From an uncultured Flavobacteriales bacterium (GTDB lineage: Bacteria > Bacteroidota > Bacteroidia > Flavobacteriales_D > Sanyastnellaceae): a DNA stretch of 38,718 nucleotides. The notes under the pieces were generated by a model that was given only the letters and a program-made list of their open reading frames with translations, made no database searches and was not told where the DNA came from. This document shows positions 16,264 to 25,346 of this stretch, in pieces (position 1 is the first letter of the stretch; the number at the start of each line of letters is the position of its first letter). The stretch is taken from contig CALLLH010000056.1 of the NCBI GenBank assembly GCA_938082505.1, forward strand, positions 1 to 38,718, written 5' to 3'. The position numbers were made by a program, and so were the translations under genes.

Positions 16264-17979
16264 TCAGATCACTTTGAGTTTCATGGTGGGCAACGCCCGC
16301 TCGGTGCCGTCGGGCATGGACACGACAATGTCCTCGATGTAGACGACGGAGCCGCGGCCGACGGAACGGAAGAGTTCCTTCATGTTGGCGGTCACCATGT
16401 TTGAGCTGCTGCTTTGTTCCACAAACGTGCCGCCTTTCGTGACGGTAACGTTGAAGCGCTTCACGCGGACTTCCACGTCAAAGTCGAAATTCTCCATGAG
16501 CGCTCCCACCGAGGGGGCATTCTCAAGCAGGACCTTCGTGATGGTCTTGTCGGAAGGACTCTTGCCTGCAAAGCGGGGAGAAGGGTCGGGAATCCGCTTG
16601 ACACGGAATTCACGTCCAGGCAAAGACTTCTTGGACCCATCGGGCAGGGTCGCGGTGACTTCGATGGAGGCTTCACTGCCAGCGCCGGGATCCACAATGA
16701 AAGTGTCTCCATCCGGCTTGATGCTGTGGCCACCGGTGATGCGGACGTCCAACTTCTCGCTGCTGACACCGGGAACAGAAATCTCCACGGGATTGGGTAC
16801 GCCGCGGTAAAACACGTTCATCTTGGTGGGGCTGACCACCAGGGCGGGCTCGGCCACGGTGAATTCAGGCGTATAGAAAGGATAGTCGCCCACGTTGCCG
16901 TCTGGACCTTGGAATCGGATCAATCCCTTGTAGTTCCGTTCGCCCAGGGACATGCCCCTTGTGGCAATGCGCAGTTTTCCGAGGCCCCCTTCGATACGCA
17001 AGGGGTCCTTGCCGTTGTACGCCAGAAGATTGCTGTCCCGGCCGTTCCATTCCTTGTCGTCGAGGAATATGTCCGGGCTGTTGGTGGCATCGAAGGCCGC
17101 CAGCAGGACGTCAGCCCGGAAGCTGTCTCCGCGCAGGATGTAGTTGCTTTCCGGTACCACCAAGGGCATGAGGTTCGTGAACTTGTAGCTCTTGCCTTCG
17201 ATTCCGGCAATCAGCTCGTTCATGATGTTGGCCTTGGCGTTCTCGATGTCAATCTGCAGCTTGGACAGGATGGGGATCACGGCAGCCACAGGAACATCGT
17301 AGAAGTTTGCGGCCTCCCAGAGCACCTCTTTGTCGTCCTCCAACTCCTTTTCATAGACAAATGTCTGTTCGATGGAAGCCTTGAGTCCGGGAGAAACCTC
17401 GAATCGGTTGCCCACGAAATCGTTGAAGGCGATGGATTTCATCTCATCCCGGAAGGATTCGAGCTTGCCCTTGAGTTCAGTGGCTGTGAAAGGCCCTGTC
17501 TTGGGATCTCCAGGTTCACCACCCACGAGGTAGGCTGTGATTTCCTGATACTCGTCCTTCTTCTCCAGGAATTTGATGTTCAATACGGTATCCCGCCGGG
17601 AGAGGCGGTCCTGGGCGATGTACTTCGACAAATCGCCACCTGCATCGACGACTTCACGATCACCACTCGCCACGGCGAGAATGTTGCCTTTCAACGTGGT
17701 GATGTGGTCATAGAGTTCATCCGACTTCCGTTCCACCTCCTTGGCGGCATCGTAGTACGGCTTCACTTTTTGCTGGTCCTGGAGGAATTTCGCCTCGAAT
17801 TCCAGCATGGTTTCCCGGGACTGTCCCTGAACGGTTTGACTCGTCTTGCGCAGGCCGTTCTCGACCTTTACGAAACCGTTGAGGATTTCCTTGGATATGT
17901 TCAGTGCCAACAAAGCTGTCAGAACGAGATACATCATCCCGATCATCTTCTGCCGTGGCGTTTCCTTCGCTCCTGCCAT
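16264..17979 (-). CDS. gldM: T9SS motor protein GldM/PorM
   Basis: 571 residues, longer than the roughly 515 of Flavobacterium GldM. A single transmembrane helix near residues 12-31 (IGMMYLVLTALLALNIS) follows a short cytoplasmic N-terminus; the rest is periplasmic with predicted helical bundle (D1, about 40-225) followed by beta-rich D2-D4 domains, ending in a domain with LPTMKLKV. GldM pairs with GldL to form the proton-driven rotary motor and reaches across the periplasm to the GldKN ring. Conserved blocks seen: KEILNGFVKVE, YDHITTLKGNI and VPNPVEISVPG. Starts 28 bases after gldL. The extra length appears to come from the periplasmic part; I could not place it exactly. Confidence 0.95.
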   Translation of the reverse strand: MAGAKETPRQKMIGMMYLVLTALLALNISKEILNGFVKVENGLRKTSQTVQGQSRETMLEFEAKFLQDQQKVKPYYDAAKEVERKSDELYDHITTLKGNILAVASGDREVVDAGGDLSKYIAQDRLSRRDTVLNIKFLEKKDEYQEITAYLVGGEPGDPKTGPFTATELKGKLESFRDEMKSIAFNDFVGNRFEVSPGLKASIEQTFVYEKELEDDKEVLWEAANFYDVPVAAVIPILSKLQIDIENAKANIMNELIAGIEGKSYKFTNLMPLVVPESNYILRGDSFRADVLLAAFDATNSPDIFLDDKEWNGRDSNLLAYNGKDPLRIEGGLGKLRIATRGMSLGERNYKGLIRFQGPDGNVGDYPFYTPEFTVAEPALVVSPTKMNVFYRGVPNPVEISVPGVSSEKLDVRITGGHSIKPDGDTFIVDPGAGSEASIEVTATLPDGSKKSLPGREFRVKRIPDPSPRFAGKSPSDKTITKVLLENAPSVGALMENFDFDVEVRVKRFNVTVTKGGTFVEQSSSSNMVTANMKELFRSVGRGSVVYIEDIVVSMPDGTERALPTMKLKVI

Positions 17980-18007
17980 AATGTTGATTCAGTAGGTCAG
18001 GATGGAA

Positions 18008-18808
18008 TCAGCTGCGCGGGCTGCCCATGGCATTGAGCATGTTGGCATATACGGTGTTGAGTGCCTCGAGATTCGAGGACAATTCCGCAATGTTTTCCTT
18101 GTATTTCTTGGTGTCCTCAACGCTGTCGGTCAAGTTCTGTACCAGCGATCCCATGCCATCGAACAATTGACGGGTGGTTTCCATCTGGGCCAGCTGTGAC
18201 TCATACATGCCATTGAGGGTGCCGAGGTTCTCGTTCATCTTTTGCAGCTGCTCTCCGGCAGCCATACCCATTTCTTTGTTGCTGGAGAGGCCGGTCAGGC
18301 TCTCACTGACTTCGGTGTAGATGCCGGTCAATCCATTCACCTTTTCCGTGGCAGTGCGCAGTGCGCCGCCATATTCCGAAGTGGCCGCTGCAGCATCCGT
18401 GACCTCAGCCAAAGAATTGGCCTGGTCTCCGAGGTGACGCATGCCATCTCCCAATCGTGCAAGTACGGTATTGTCGATGCCCACATCCTTGAGCATGTCA
18501 TCCAGTTGGTCGACCGGCTTCTTGGGGCCGGCTTCACCGTCCTCATCGGCGAGTTCCGGATACACAAGTTCCCATTTCGGGTCCTTGTGGGGAGGCTCGA
18601 AAGCGGACATGAAGAAGATGAATGCTTCAGTTCCCAGTCCGATGATCAGCATTTCGGAGGCACCCTCCCAGTGTTCAATCTTGAACAGGGCTCCAACGAT
18701 TACGATGGAGGCGCCCCATCCGTACAGCTTGGACATGAACGACTTCCAGGTCTTGCCGCCAATTCCACCGTTCTTGTTCTTCTTCTTGATGTTCGTCTTC
18801 TTTGCCAT
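18008..18808 (-). CDS. gldL: T9SS motor protein GldL/PorL
   Basis: Start ATG 18808 (266 residues) gives the family-typical lysine-rich N-terminus (MAKKTNIKKKNKN) before two transmembrane helices at about 29-44 and 53-70, with GALFKIEHWEGA between, where the conserved charged residues act in proton conduction. The sequence EPPHKDPKWELVYPEL follows, then a long helical, coiled-coil cytoplasmic tail (residues about 100-260, many LxxLN-type heptads). GldL with GldM forms the energising inner-membrane motor of the T9SS. The gene sits 75 bases after gldK and 28 before gldM. Identity is firm. Confidence 0.95.
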   Translation of the reverse strand: MAKKTNIKKKNKNGGIGGKTWKSFMSKLYGWGASIVIVGALFKIEHWEGASEMLIIGLGTEAFIFFMSAFEPPHKDPKWELVYPELADEDGEAGPKKPVDQLDDMLKDVGIDNTVLARLGDGMRHLGDQANSLAEVTDAAAATSEYGGALRTATEKVNGLTGIYTEVSESLTGLSSNKEMGMAAGEQLQKMNENLGTLNGMYESQLAQMETTRQLFDGMGSLVQNLTDSVEDTKKYKENIAELSSNLEALNTVYANMLNAMGSPRS

Positions 18809-18883
18809 TGTCCTGCAGGTTTTGGGGCTTGGGCCCAAGCGGGTTTCATGCGCTCTTGGAAGGGCCGTATGGAGTTATGGGAT

Positions 18884-20251
18884 TTAGTTGAAATCTTCGG
18901 GGTCCACGTTCTTGCCTCGTCCGAGGTAGCTCATGGAACTTCTGAAGCCGATGTAGGCTTTTGCCGTGTCCTGGTACTCGAATGAACGTGTACCGGTCTG
19001 ACAGTAGTAGCCGATGTCCTTCCAGCTGCCACCGCGTGTCACCTTGCGCTTGAGGCTGGGAGGATCGTCCGCTTTGGCATTGTACTCATATTCGGGACTC
19101 ATGTCGTGACTGAAGTCGTACACGGTCTCGTCGAAGGCAGTGTTGGTCCACTCGGCCACGTTGCCGGCCATCTGATAGAGGCCGTAGTCGTTCGGACTGT
19201 AGCTCTCGATCGGTACGGTGTGACATCCGGCATCCTCGACATAGTCACCGCGCATCGGCTTGAAGTTGGCCAAGGGGCAACCATAGATGTTCCGGATGTA
19301 GGGACCACCCCAAGGGAAGGGGGCGAGGTCCAGACCGCCACGGGCAGCGAATTCCCATTCAGCCTCACTCGGCAGGCGGAACTTCTGGACCATCGTTTCT
19401 CCGTTCTGCTGCTTCCAGGTGGCCAACAACTGCGTCCTCCAGGCATTGAAAGCCCGGGCTTGGCCCCAGGTCACGCCGACGACGGGGTAGTCATCGTAGG
19501 CGGGGTGCCAGAAGTAGGTCTCCGTCAAGGGCTCATTGAAACCATAGGTGAAGTCGCGGATCCAACAGAGCGTGTCCGGGTAGACGTTGGTGTTTTCCTC
19601 GATGACGAACTGGGCCCGGTCGTTGTGGCCGCGGATGCTGTGAAGCTGTCCCAGCTGGTTCGGTTCGTTGAGTTCATAATCAAGGCCTCCCTTATTCGAG
19701 GCAGCTTGAAGGTTGATCCAGAAGTACTTGAAGTTCAGCTTCCGCGTGTCCAACTGCTTCTGGTCGTAGTAGCGATCGGATCCCTGGTAGTAGAATTCGT
19801 CGTACAGGGCGTCGAAGATGTCTTCGTTCTCCCAGTCGATGGGTTCATCCCAATTGAGGACGTAGCCCTTGTTGATGAAGCGGTCGAGCTCCCTTCCCTG
19901 CGCATCCTCCGTGGAGAAGTATTCTTCGAAATCGTTCTCTTGGAGCACATCGCGGAACAGGCTGTCCCGCACCCAGTAGACGAACTGGCGGTACTCGTTG
20001 TTCGAGATCTCGTGGATGTCGATGTAGAATGCGGGGATGGTCACCGTTTTGGACCGAGAGGTCAGGGCGTACGGTACGTCCTGATCACTTGGGCCCATGG
20101 TGTAGGAGCCATAGTGGATGTAGTTCATCCCGTAGGGATTCACTTGCACCCAATCCTCCCGCGGGTACACGCCCACCAACTCACCGGCAGGGCCGCCGTA
20201 GCAGCCGGCCAACACGATGGCGGAAAATGCGATGATCGCAGCGTTTCTCAT
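18884..20251 (-). CDS. gldK: T9SS lipoprotein GldK/PorK
   Basis: Start ATG 20251 gives 455 residues with a lipoprotein signal peptide ending in the lipobox VLAGC (acylated Cys17). The mature protein carries a formylglycine-generating-enzyme-like (SUMF1) domain: SYTMGPSDQD, IDIHEISNNEYRQFV, PVVGVTWGQARAFNAWR, FRLPSEAEWEFAARGG, GNVAEWTNTAFDE and TRGGSWKD. GldK/PorK are inactive relatives of that enzyme that build the outer-membrane-attached ring with GldN. It lies 106 bases downstream of the PorP/SprF-like gene. No catalytic function is implied. Confidence 0.96.
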   Translation of the reverse strand: MRNAAIIAFSAIVLAGCYGGPAGELVGVYPREDWVQVNPYGMNYIHYGSYTMGPSDQDVPYALTSRSKTVTIPAFYIDIHEISNNEYRQFVYWVRDSLFRDVLQENDFEEYFSTEDAQGRELDRFINKGYVLNWDEPIDWENEDIFDALYDEFYYQGSDRYYDQKQLDTRKLNFKYFWINLQAASNKGGLDYELNEPNQLGQLHSIRGHNDRAQFVIEENTNVYPDTLCWIRDFTYGFNEPLTETYFWHPAYDDYPVVGVTWGQARAFNAWRTQLLATWKQQNGETMVQKFRLPSEAEWEFAARGGLDLAPFPWGGPYIRNIYGCPLANFKPMRGDYVEDAGCHTVPIESYSPNDYGLYQMAGNVAEWTNTAFDETVYDFSHDMSPEYEYNAKADDPPSLKRKVTRGGSWKDIGYYCQTGTRSFEYQDTAKAYIGFRSSMSYLGRGKNVDPEDFN

Positions 20252-20357
20252 GGTTTCTATCCTTTGTCGAACGAATTCCGTCCTGTACTCACGACTTGCA
20301 GGTTCGATGATGTACGGGAGATTCAACGCGCAGGTTTCGTCTTTTCGTGTATTCGGC

Positions 20358-21308
20358 TTACAGGAAGCGCGGATTCACGTGACGGGTCTGCATCGGAATG
20401 CGTTCGAAATTGAACATGTACGAGACGAAAATTTCGTGGGATCCACTGCTGTAGTTCGCGAGCTCGCTCAGCGTGGCGTCATAGCTGTATCCGAAACGGA
20501 ACACCTGTTCCGAGCGGGTCAACTTTTCATTCTTCGTGGTGCCGTACTCAAAGCCGAGCACTGGAGCTACGGCATCGCCCGGGCGGAAGCTCAAGCCGCC
20601 GTAGAGGAGCTCATTCCACAGCACATTGGCATGGATGTCCACCGACGTGGCGTTGAGGTCGGTCTTGGCCAGCAGGTGCGAGCGAAGACGCAGGGAGCCG
20701 TCTCCGAGGGCCTGCTCGTACCCCGCTTGGAGGTAAAGGTGGCGCACACTGGAGATGTTGAGGTCCTTGAGGTCGGTCGCAGCCAGGCGCGTCGTGCTGA
20801 TGCCGGCGTAGTAGCTGCCGGGAACGCGGTACATCACGCCGAGGTCTCCATCGATGGTGGTGCCGCTCTTTTCATTCTGCGGAATGACCGCATCGCCCTC
20901 ATCGATGTAGATCCACTCGTTGCCGAGGGTTTTGCCCATGTAGTTGATGGCGCCGCCCAGGCTCAGGATGCCGCCATTGGCGTCCGGATCCATGTGGTAG
21001 GCATAGGCCACCTTCACCACGGTGTTCTGCTCCTGACCCAATTCATCTTGGAAGAAGCTGAGTCCGATGCCGCCGGGAATGAAGCCCGGCTTGCCGCTGT
21101 ATTGGACCAACGTGGTTGTGGGGTTCGTCTCGAGACCATTCCATTGGTTGCGATAGAACGCATTGACATATTGGAGGCGCTCCGCTCCGGCGAAGGCCGG
21201 GTTGAAGGACAACCTGTCCTGGTAGAACTGCGTGAGTTGCGGGTCCTGCTGAGCCACAGCGGTGAGGCTGAGCAGGAGGGCAGACAATGCGAGCAGATGG
21301 CGATTCAT
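20358..21308 (-). CDS. PorP/SprF family type IX secretion outer-membrane protein
   Basis: 316 residues from ATG 21308; longer in-frame extensions lack a signal. The signal peptide is LLALSALLLSLTAVAQ, directly followed by the diagnostic QDPQLTQFYQDRLSFNPAFAG. The rest is a 12-to-14-strand outer-membrane beta barrel with alternating aromatic residues, and the C-terminus ends on an aromatic residue (PRFL). PorP/SprF proteins interact with PorE/GldK rings or with particular cargo such as SprB. Placement directly upstream of gldK in the same direction matches the operon order porP-gldKLMN (as in Porphyromonas porPKLMN). Whether it is functionally PorP or a cargo-specific SprF-like member cannot be settled here. 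Confidence 0.93.
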   Translation of the reverse strand: MNRHLLALSALLLSLTAVAQQDPQLTQFYQDRLSFNPAFAGAERLQYVNAFYRNQWNGLETNPTTTLVQYSGKPGFIPGGIGLSFFQDELGQEQNTVVKVAYAYHMDPDANGGILSLGGAINYMGKTLGNEWIYIDEGDAVIPQNEKSGTTIDGDLGVMYRVPGSYYAGISTTRLAATDLKDLNISSVRHLYLQAGYEQALGDGSLRLRSHLLAKTDLNATSVDIHANVLWNELLYGGLSFRPGDAVAPVLGFEYGTTKNEKLTRSEQVFRFGYSYDATLSELANYSSGSHEIFVSYMFNFERIPMQTRHVNPRFL

Positions 21309-21512
21309 TCCAATCAGCTGAGTTTCAATAGGTTCCGTGCAAAAGTCACCCGAAGGTGGTCGGCTAATATACCGAAAATGAGCAAGGATTACGCTTGCGA
21401 ACCGGATTATCCCGGCCTCGTCGTGGAATTCATGGGGACAGTTTGGAGGCCCGTGCCCATGCCGGATGACGATATGCACATCGTGGCGTGTTGGTTATGC
21501 CGCCATTGCCAT

Positions 21513-22679
21513 TCAGGCCAGCTTTTGCTGGGTTCGCCACCAGCGGTCCGGCAATTGGCCCTCAGCAGCGGATTGGTATTCTTCCAAGGTGCACGGAACG
21601 AGCAGGACCCGGCCCTGTCGGTTGCCGGCGCCTGGAGTCGGGATGTCCATCCACCATCGGTCACTTCGGGGGCTCTTGTAAAACACGACTTCGTGGTCTG
21701 CGTCTTCCATGACGACGCGGTATTGGAGGTAGTCATCCGTTGTGCCACGTGGGTGGTCGTTCATGCGGTGCATGACGCCTTCCAGGAAGCACCACACGGC
21801 TTCGGCGACCAGCTGTCCACCGCGCCCATCCCCGTCCCGGGAGGGGTCGTGCTCAAAGAAGCCGACGGAGGACAGCCTGTCGCTGTACCCTGCGTACCGG
21901 GCGAGTTGGCAGAATTCTTCGCCGGTCAGCCCATTCGGCCGTGCTGCCGGGGTCGCGGGGTGGTCTGCTGCGCGGACGGCGCCGAGGTCGAATGAAACGA
22001 GGTCGGCATCCCGGAGGAGCGGCTCCGCCGCGCCGAGGTTGGCACGCAGGTTTCCGAGGCGCACATTTTCGAAGTGCATCTTGGCCATCAGTTGCAGGGT
22101 GTCTCCATCCACGAGATAGCGCTGGTGGCCAAGGGTGTTGAGGTCGAACAGGTGGCCGCCCTCGGGCAGGATCAGTTGGTTGAGCCAGTTGCGGCCATCG
22201 ACCTGCTGTGGGTCACCGCCGAAATCGACGGCCGAGTCGATGACCGTGATGTTGATGGGCCTGTCCTGCCGGGCGTACGACTTGTACATGGGGATGGTCA
22301 GCACCTGTGAGCCCCCGATGACGATGGGGATGATGCCCCGGGCGTTCAATTCCTGGCATACCACGTCAAGGGCCGCCATGCTGTCCTCATGGGTCTGCCC
22401 TGCAGCGACATTGCCGAGGTCGACAACCGGTGCCCAACGGTCCATGACGGTCAGGTCGTACAACTTGTTGCGGACCCATTCCGCTGCGCGGTCCGTCTGG
22501 GCGCCATCGAGGCTGCCCCGTCGATCGAGAACGCCTACGATGGCGGCAACACAGCCGTCGAGGTCAGGTCGTTCTCCGGCCCTGTGGATGCGCATGACAT
22601 CCCTCAGCCGGTCCACACCGTCCGATATATCGAACAAGCCTGCCTCGGTGGGTTCAACCCAGTCGAAGATTGATTCCAT
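21513..22679 (-). CDS. arginase-fold (ureohydrolase) protein with degenerate metal site
   Basis: 388 residues with the arginase/formiminoglutamase fold, often annotated as formimidoylglutamase in Bacteroidota. The expected Mn2+-binding motifs are recognisable but altered: GGSH is GGSQ (Gln125), DxHxD is DSAVD (148-152), which lacks the histidine, and SxDxD is SFDLG (229-233), whose second Asp is Gly. Thus at least three of the six usual ligands are replaced, which speaks against ordinary binuclear metal catalysis. Residues 300-388 form an additional C-terminal part with YLQYRVVMED and FYKSPRSDRWWMDIP. No signal peptide, so cytoplasmic. It lies between topA (upstream, 22 bases) and the T9SS operon, on the same strand. 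I recall homologues with similar GGSQ-type motifs at this position in Flavobacteriia. Confidence 0.75.
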   Translation of the reverse strand: MESIFDWVEPTEAGLFDISDGVDRLRDVMRIHRAGERPDLDGCVAAIVGVLDRRGSLDGAQTDRAAEWVRNKLYDLTVMDRWAPVVDLGNVAAGQTHEDSMAALDVVCQELNARGIIPIVIGGSQVLTIPMYKSYARQDRPINITVIDSAVDFGGDPQQVDGRNWLNQLILPEGGHLFDLNTLGHQRYLVDGDTLQLMAKMHFENVRLGNLRANLGAAEPLLRDADLVSFDLGAVRAADHPATPAARPNGLTGEEFCQLARYAGYSDRLSSVGFFEHDPSRDGDGRGGQLVAEAVWCFLEGVMHRMNDHPRGTTDDYLQYRVVMEDADHEVVFYKSPRSDRWWMDIPTPGAGNRQGRVLLVPCTLEEYQSAAEGQLPDRWWRTQQKLA

Positions 22680-22701
22680 GAGGGCAAGCTAAACGCCGCC
22701 T

Positions 22702-25158
22702 TCAGGACTTTTTGCGGGGCTTCGAGGACTTTTTCGCCGTGCCCTTGATGATTTCCTGTGCCCGGGGCCAATCCATGTCGAGGATCTTCTCCCCAACAGG
22801 GATGCGCACGGACTTCTTATCGGAGACGATATAGTACTGTCTGCCCTTCAATTGAATGGACCATTGGGTGTCCTCGGCGAAAGACTTGATGATGCCAGCC
22901 TTGAGCTGTTCCACGCGGGTCCAGTCGATGTTGTCGATGTCCTCGCCCTTGGGAATCTTCACGTTTTCCTTGCCCGCCTTGATGTAGGGTCCCCAGCGCC
23001 CCATGAGAATGCGCGTGTCCGGATCCTCGTCAAAGGTCTTGAGCAGGGCCTTGGCATCGGCTTCGCGCTTGGCCTTGATCATCTCCACGGCCTCCTCGAG
23101 CGGAATGTCATAGGGGGAATACTCGCTGTCCTTGGGGATGCTCACAAACTTCCCGTCGTGGCGCACATAAGGGCCGAAACGGCCGATCGCGGCCACGACT
23201 TTCTTGTCTTCGAAGCTGCCCAGATCGCGGGGGAGATCGAAGAGTTTCAAGGCTTCCTCGAGCGTGATGCCTTCGAGGGTCTGGCCCTTGAGCAGGGAGG
23301 CGAAACGCTTCTCCTCCTCTTCGGGTGCGCCAATCTGGGCGAGGGGGCCATAGCGTCCGATGCGCACCAACACCATCTTGCCTGAGGTCGGGTCGACACC
23401 GAGCTCGCGCTCTCCGCTCTCGCGTTCAGCGTTTTCGGTGGTGTCGAGGATCTGTGCGTTGAAGGGGGTGTAGAAGGCCTTCACCATGCGCTGCCAGTCG
23501 TCCTTGCCTGCAGCGATGTCATCGAACTCCTGCTCGACCTTGGCGGTGAACTGGAAATCCATGATGGATGGGAAGTGCTTCTGGAGGAAGTCGGTCACCA
23601 CGTTGCCGATGTCGGTCGGGAACATCTTGTTCCGCTCTGAACCGGCCATTTCCTTTTCGGTCTTGGCGAGGACGGAACCGTCGTCCTGGAGGACGAGCGA
23701 GTGGAATGCGCGTTCCTGGCCTTCGCGGTCTTCCTTGACCACATAGCCCCGCTTCTGGATGGTCGCAATGGTGGAGGCATACGTGGAGGGACGTCCGATC
23801 TGCAACTCCTCGAGTTTCTTGACCAATGCAGCCTCGCTGAAGCGCGCCGTGGCCTTGGTGAAGCGTTCGACGGCTTGCATGGCACTGAGCTCGAGCGGAG
23901 CACCCTGGTCCATGCGCGGCAGCATGCCGCGGTCCTCTTTCTCCTCGTCCGTGCCTTCGAGGTAGATTTTCATGAAGCCGTCAAATTGGATGGCTTCTCC
24001 CTTGGCGACCAGCATTTCCTCCCGGCCCGGAATGTGGATGTCGACGGTCGTCCTTTCGATGATCGCGTCCGACATCTGGCTGGCCAATGTCCGTCTGAAG
24101 ATGAGCTGGTACAGGCGCTGCTCGTCGGCTTCCCCGGACACTTCGCTGCGGGTGAGGTCGGTGGGGCGTATGGCCTCGTGGGCTTCCTGTGCTCCGGCGT
24201 TCTTGGTCTTGAAGGTTCGCAGTTCGTGATACCGCTCGCCGTAAGTGCCCATGATGTGGTCACGGGCCGCATCGAGGGCGACATCCGAGAGGTTGGTCGA
24301 GTCCGTCCTCATATAAGTGATGCGACCGGCTTCGTAGAGGCGCTGGGCTACCTGCATGGTCCGGGAGACCGCGAAGCCAAGCTTGCGAGCAGCCTCCTGC
24401 TGCAGGGTCGAGGTGGTGAACGGCGCCGTGGGTTTCCGCTTCGTGGGCTTTCGCTCGACGCGGTCTGCCTTCAGGTCGGCTCCATGCGCCGCCTTGAGGA
24501 TGTCTTCCGCAATGCTGGGATTGTCGAGCCGCTTGTTGAGTTCAGCCTTGAATCCCTGTCCTTCTGTGGCGAGTTGGGCCGTGACCTTGTAGTAGCCTTC
24601 AGGCTGGAAGGCAAGAATCTCTCTTTCGCGGTCGACGATGAGCCGAACGGTGACACTCTGCACCCGGCCCGCCGAGAGCGATGGCCGCACCTTCTTCCAC
24701 AGCACGGGAGAGAGCTCGTAACCCACGAGGCGATCCAGCACACGCCGGGCTTGTTGCGCCATGACCAAGGGCATGTTCACCTCCCGAGGCGACTCGATGG
24801 CCTTGAGGATGGCTTGCTTCGTGATCTCACTGAAGACGATGCGCCTGGTTTTCTTGTTGGGCAATTGCAGGGCTTCCTGAAGGTGCCAGCTGATGGCTTC
24901 TCCTTCCCGGTCCTCATCCGTTGCGAGCCAGACGGTTTCGGCGGATTTGGCCAGTTTCTTCAATTCACTGAACCTCCCCTTATCGGCAGTCAGCTCGTAG
25001 GTGGGCATGAAGCCGTTCTCCACATCCACTGCAAGCTTCCCCCCGGGAAGGTCGCGGATGTGGCCATAGCTGGATCGTACTACGAAGTCCCCTCCCAGAT
25101 ACCCTTCAATGGTCTTGGCCTTGGCAGGCGACTCTACGATGACGAGGTTTTTTCCCAT
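22702..25158 (-). CDS. topA: type IA DNA topoisomerase I
   Basis: 818 residues, relaxing negative supercoils in the cytoplasm. The TOPRIM domain is at the N-terminus (LVIVESPAKAKTIEGYLG with Glu9; TDEDREGEAISWHL with the acidic pair). The active-site tyrosine is Tyr282 in GRITYMRTDSTNL. The C-terminal part lacks the Cys4 zinc fingers of E. coli TopA and instead has toprim-C-type repeats (GRYGPLAQIG, GRFGPYVRHDGKFVSIP, GRWGPYIKAGKENVKIP) followed by a basic tail KKSSKPRKKS, the usual Bacteroidota architecture. It is followed by the arginase-fold gene with 22 bases between. Divergent from miaB over 188 bases. Confidence 0.97.
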   Translation of the reverse strand: MGKNLVIVESPAKAKTIEGYLGGDFVVRSSYGHIRDLPGGKLAVDVENGFMPTYELTADKGRFSELKKLAKSAETVWLATDEDREGEAISWHLQEALQLPNKKTRRIVFSEITKQAILKAIESPREVNMPLVMAQQARRVLDRLVGYELSPVLWKKVRPSLSAGRVQSVTVRLIVDREREILAFQPEGYYKVTAQLATEGQGFKAELNKRLDNPSIAEDILKAAHGADLKADRVERKPTKRKPTAPFTTSTLQQEAARKLGFAVSRTMQVAQRLYEAGRITYMRTDSTNLSDVALDAARDHIMGTYGERYHELRTFKTKNAGAQEAHEAIRPTDLTRSEVSGEADEQRLYQLIFRRTLASQMSDAIIERTTVDIHIPGREEMLVAKGEAIQFDGFMKIYLEGTDEEKEDRGMLPRMDQGAPLELSAMQAVERFTKATARFSEAALVKKLEELQIGRPSTYASTIATIQKRGYVVKEDREGQERAFHSLVLQDDGSVLAKTEKEMAGSERNKMFPTDIGNVVTDFLQKHFPSIMDFQFTAKVEQEFDDIAAGKDDWQRMVKAFYTPFNAQILDTTENAERESGERELGVDPTSGKMVLVRIGRYGPLAQIGAPEEEEKRFASLLKGQTLEGITLEEALKLFDLPRDLGSFEDKKVVAAIGRFGPYVRHDGKFVSIPKDSEYSPYDIPLEEAVEMIKAKREADAKALLKTFDEDPDTRILMGRWGPYIKAGKENVKIPKGEDIDNIDWTRVEQLKAGIIKSFAEDTQWSIQLKGRQYYIVSDKKSVRIPVGEKILDMDWPRAQEIIKGTAKKSSKPRKKS

Positions 25159-25315
25159 GGTTCAGTTGGTTCGGGCGGCAAAGGTTATGATAAACTGCGG
25201 CTTCTATCGCGGCAGGGTTGTACTTGTCATGAGAGAACAATGTTTCATTTTTTTACCGCCGTAGGCGATGGAATCTTTTGGCACGCCGGTACTGACATGT
25301 TGTCAGGATTGGGGC

Positions 25316-25323
25316 TAATTTTG
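25316..25323 (+). promoter_or_regulatory. possible -7 box of the miaB promoter
   Basis: TAATTTTG matches the Bacteroidota -7 consensus TAnnTTTG exactly and lies 23 bases upstream of the miaB start. The -33 element is poor: the nearest TTG (25300-25302) is only 13 bases upstream instead of about 19. Transcription would start near 25329. Confidence 0.4.
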
Positions 25324-25346
25324 ACTCCCACGAATTGATTTCGTCC

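Noticed and set aside
16414..18036. A 540-codon plus-strand open frame across gldM.
   Set aside because: Antisense of a clearly identified gldM; no domain pattern and no plausible start context.
20217..21995. A 592-codon plus-strand frame opposite gldK, PorP/SprF and the arginase-fold gene.
   Set aside because: It spans gene ends and an intergenic region on the other strand, which shows it is chance openness in GC-rich DNA.
23701..25338. A 545-codon plus-strand frame over topA.
   Set aside because: Shadow of topA; its composition (Gly/Asp/His/Leu) is that of antisense frames here.
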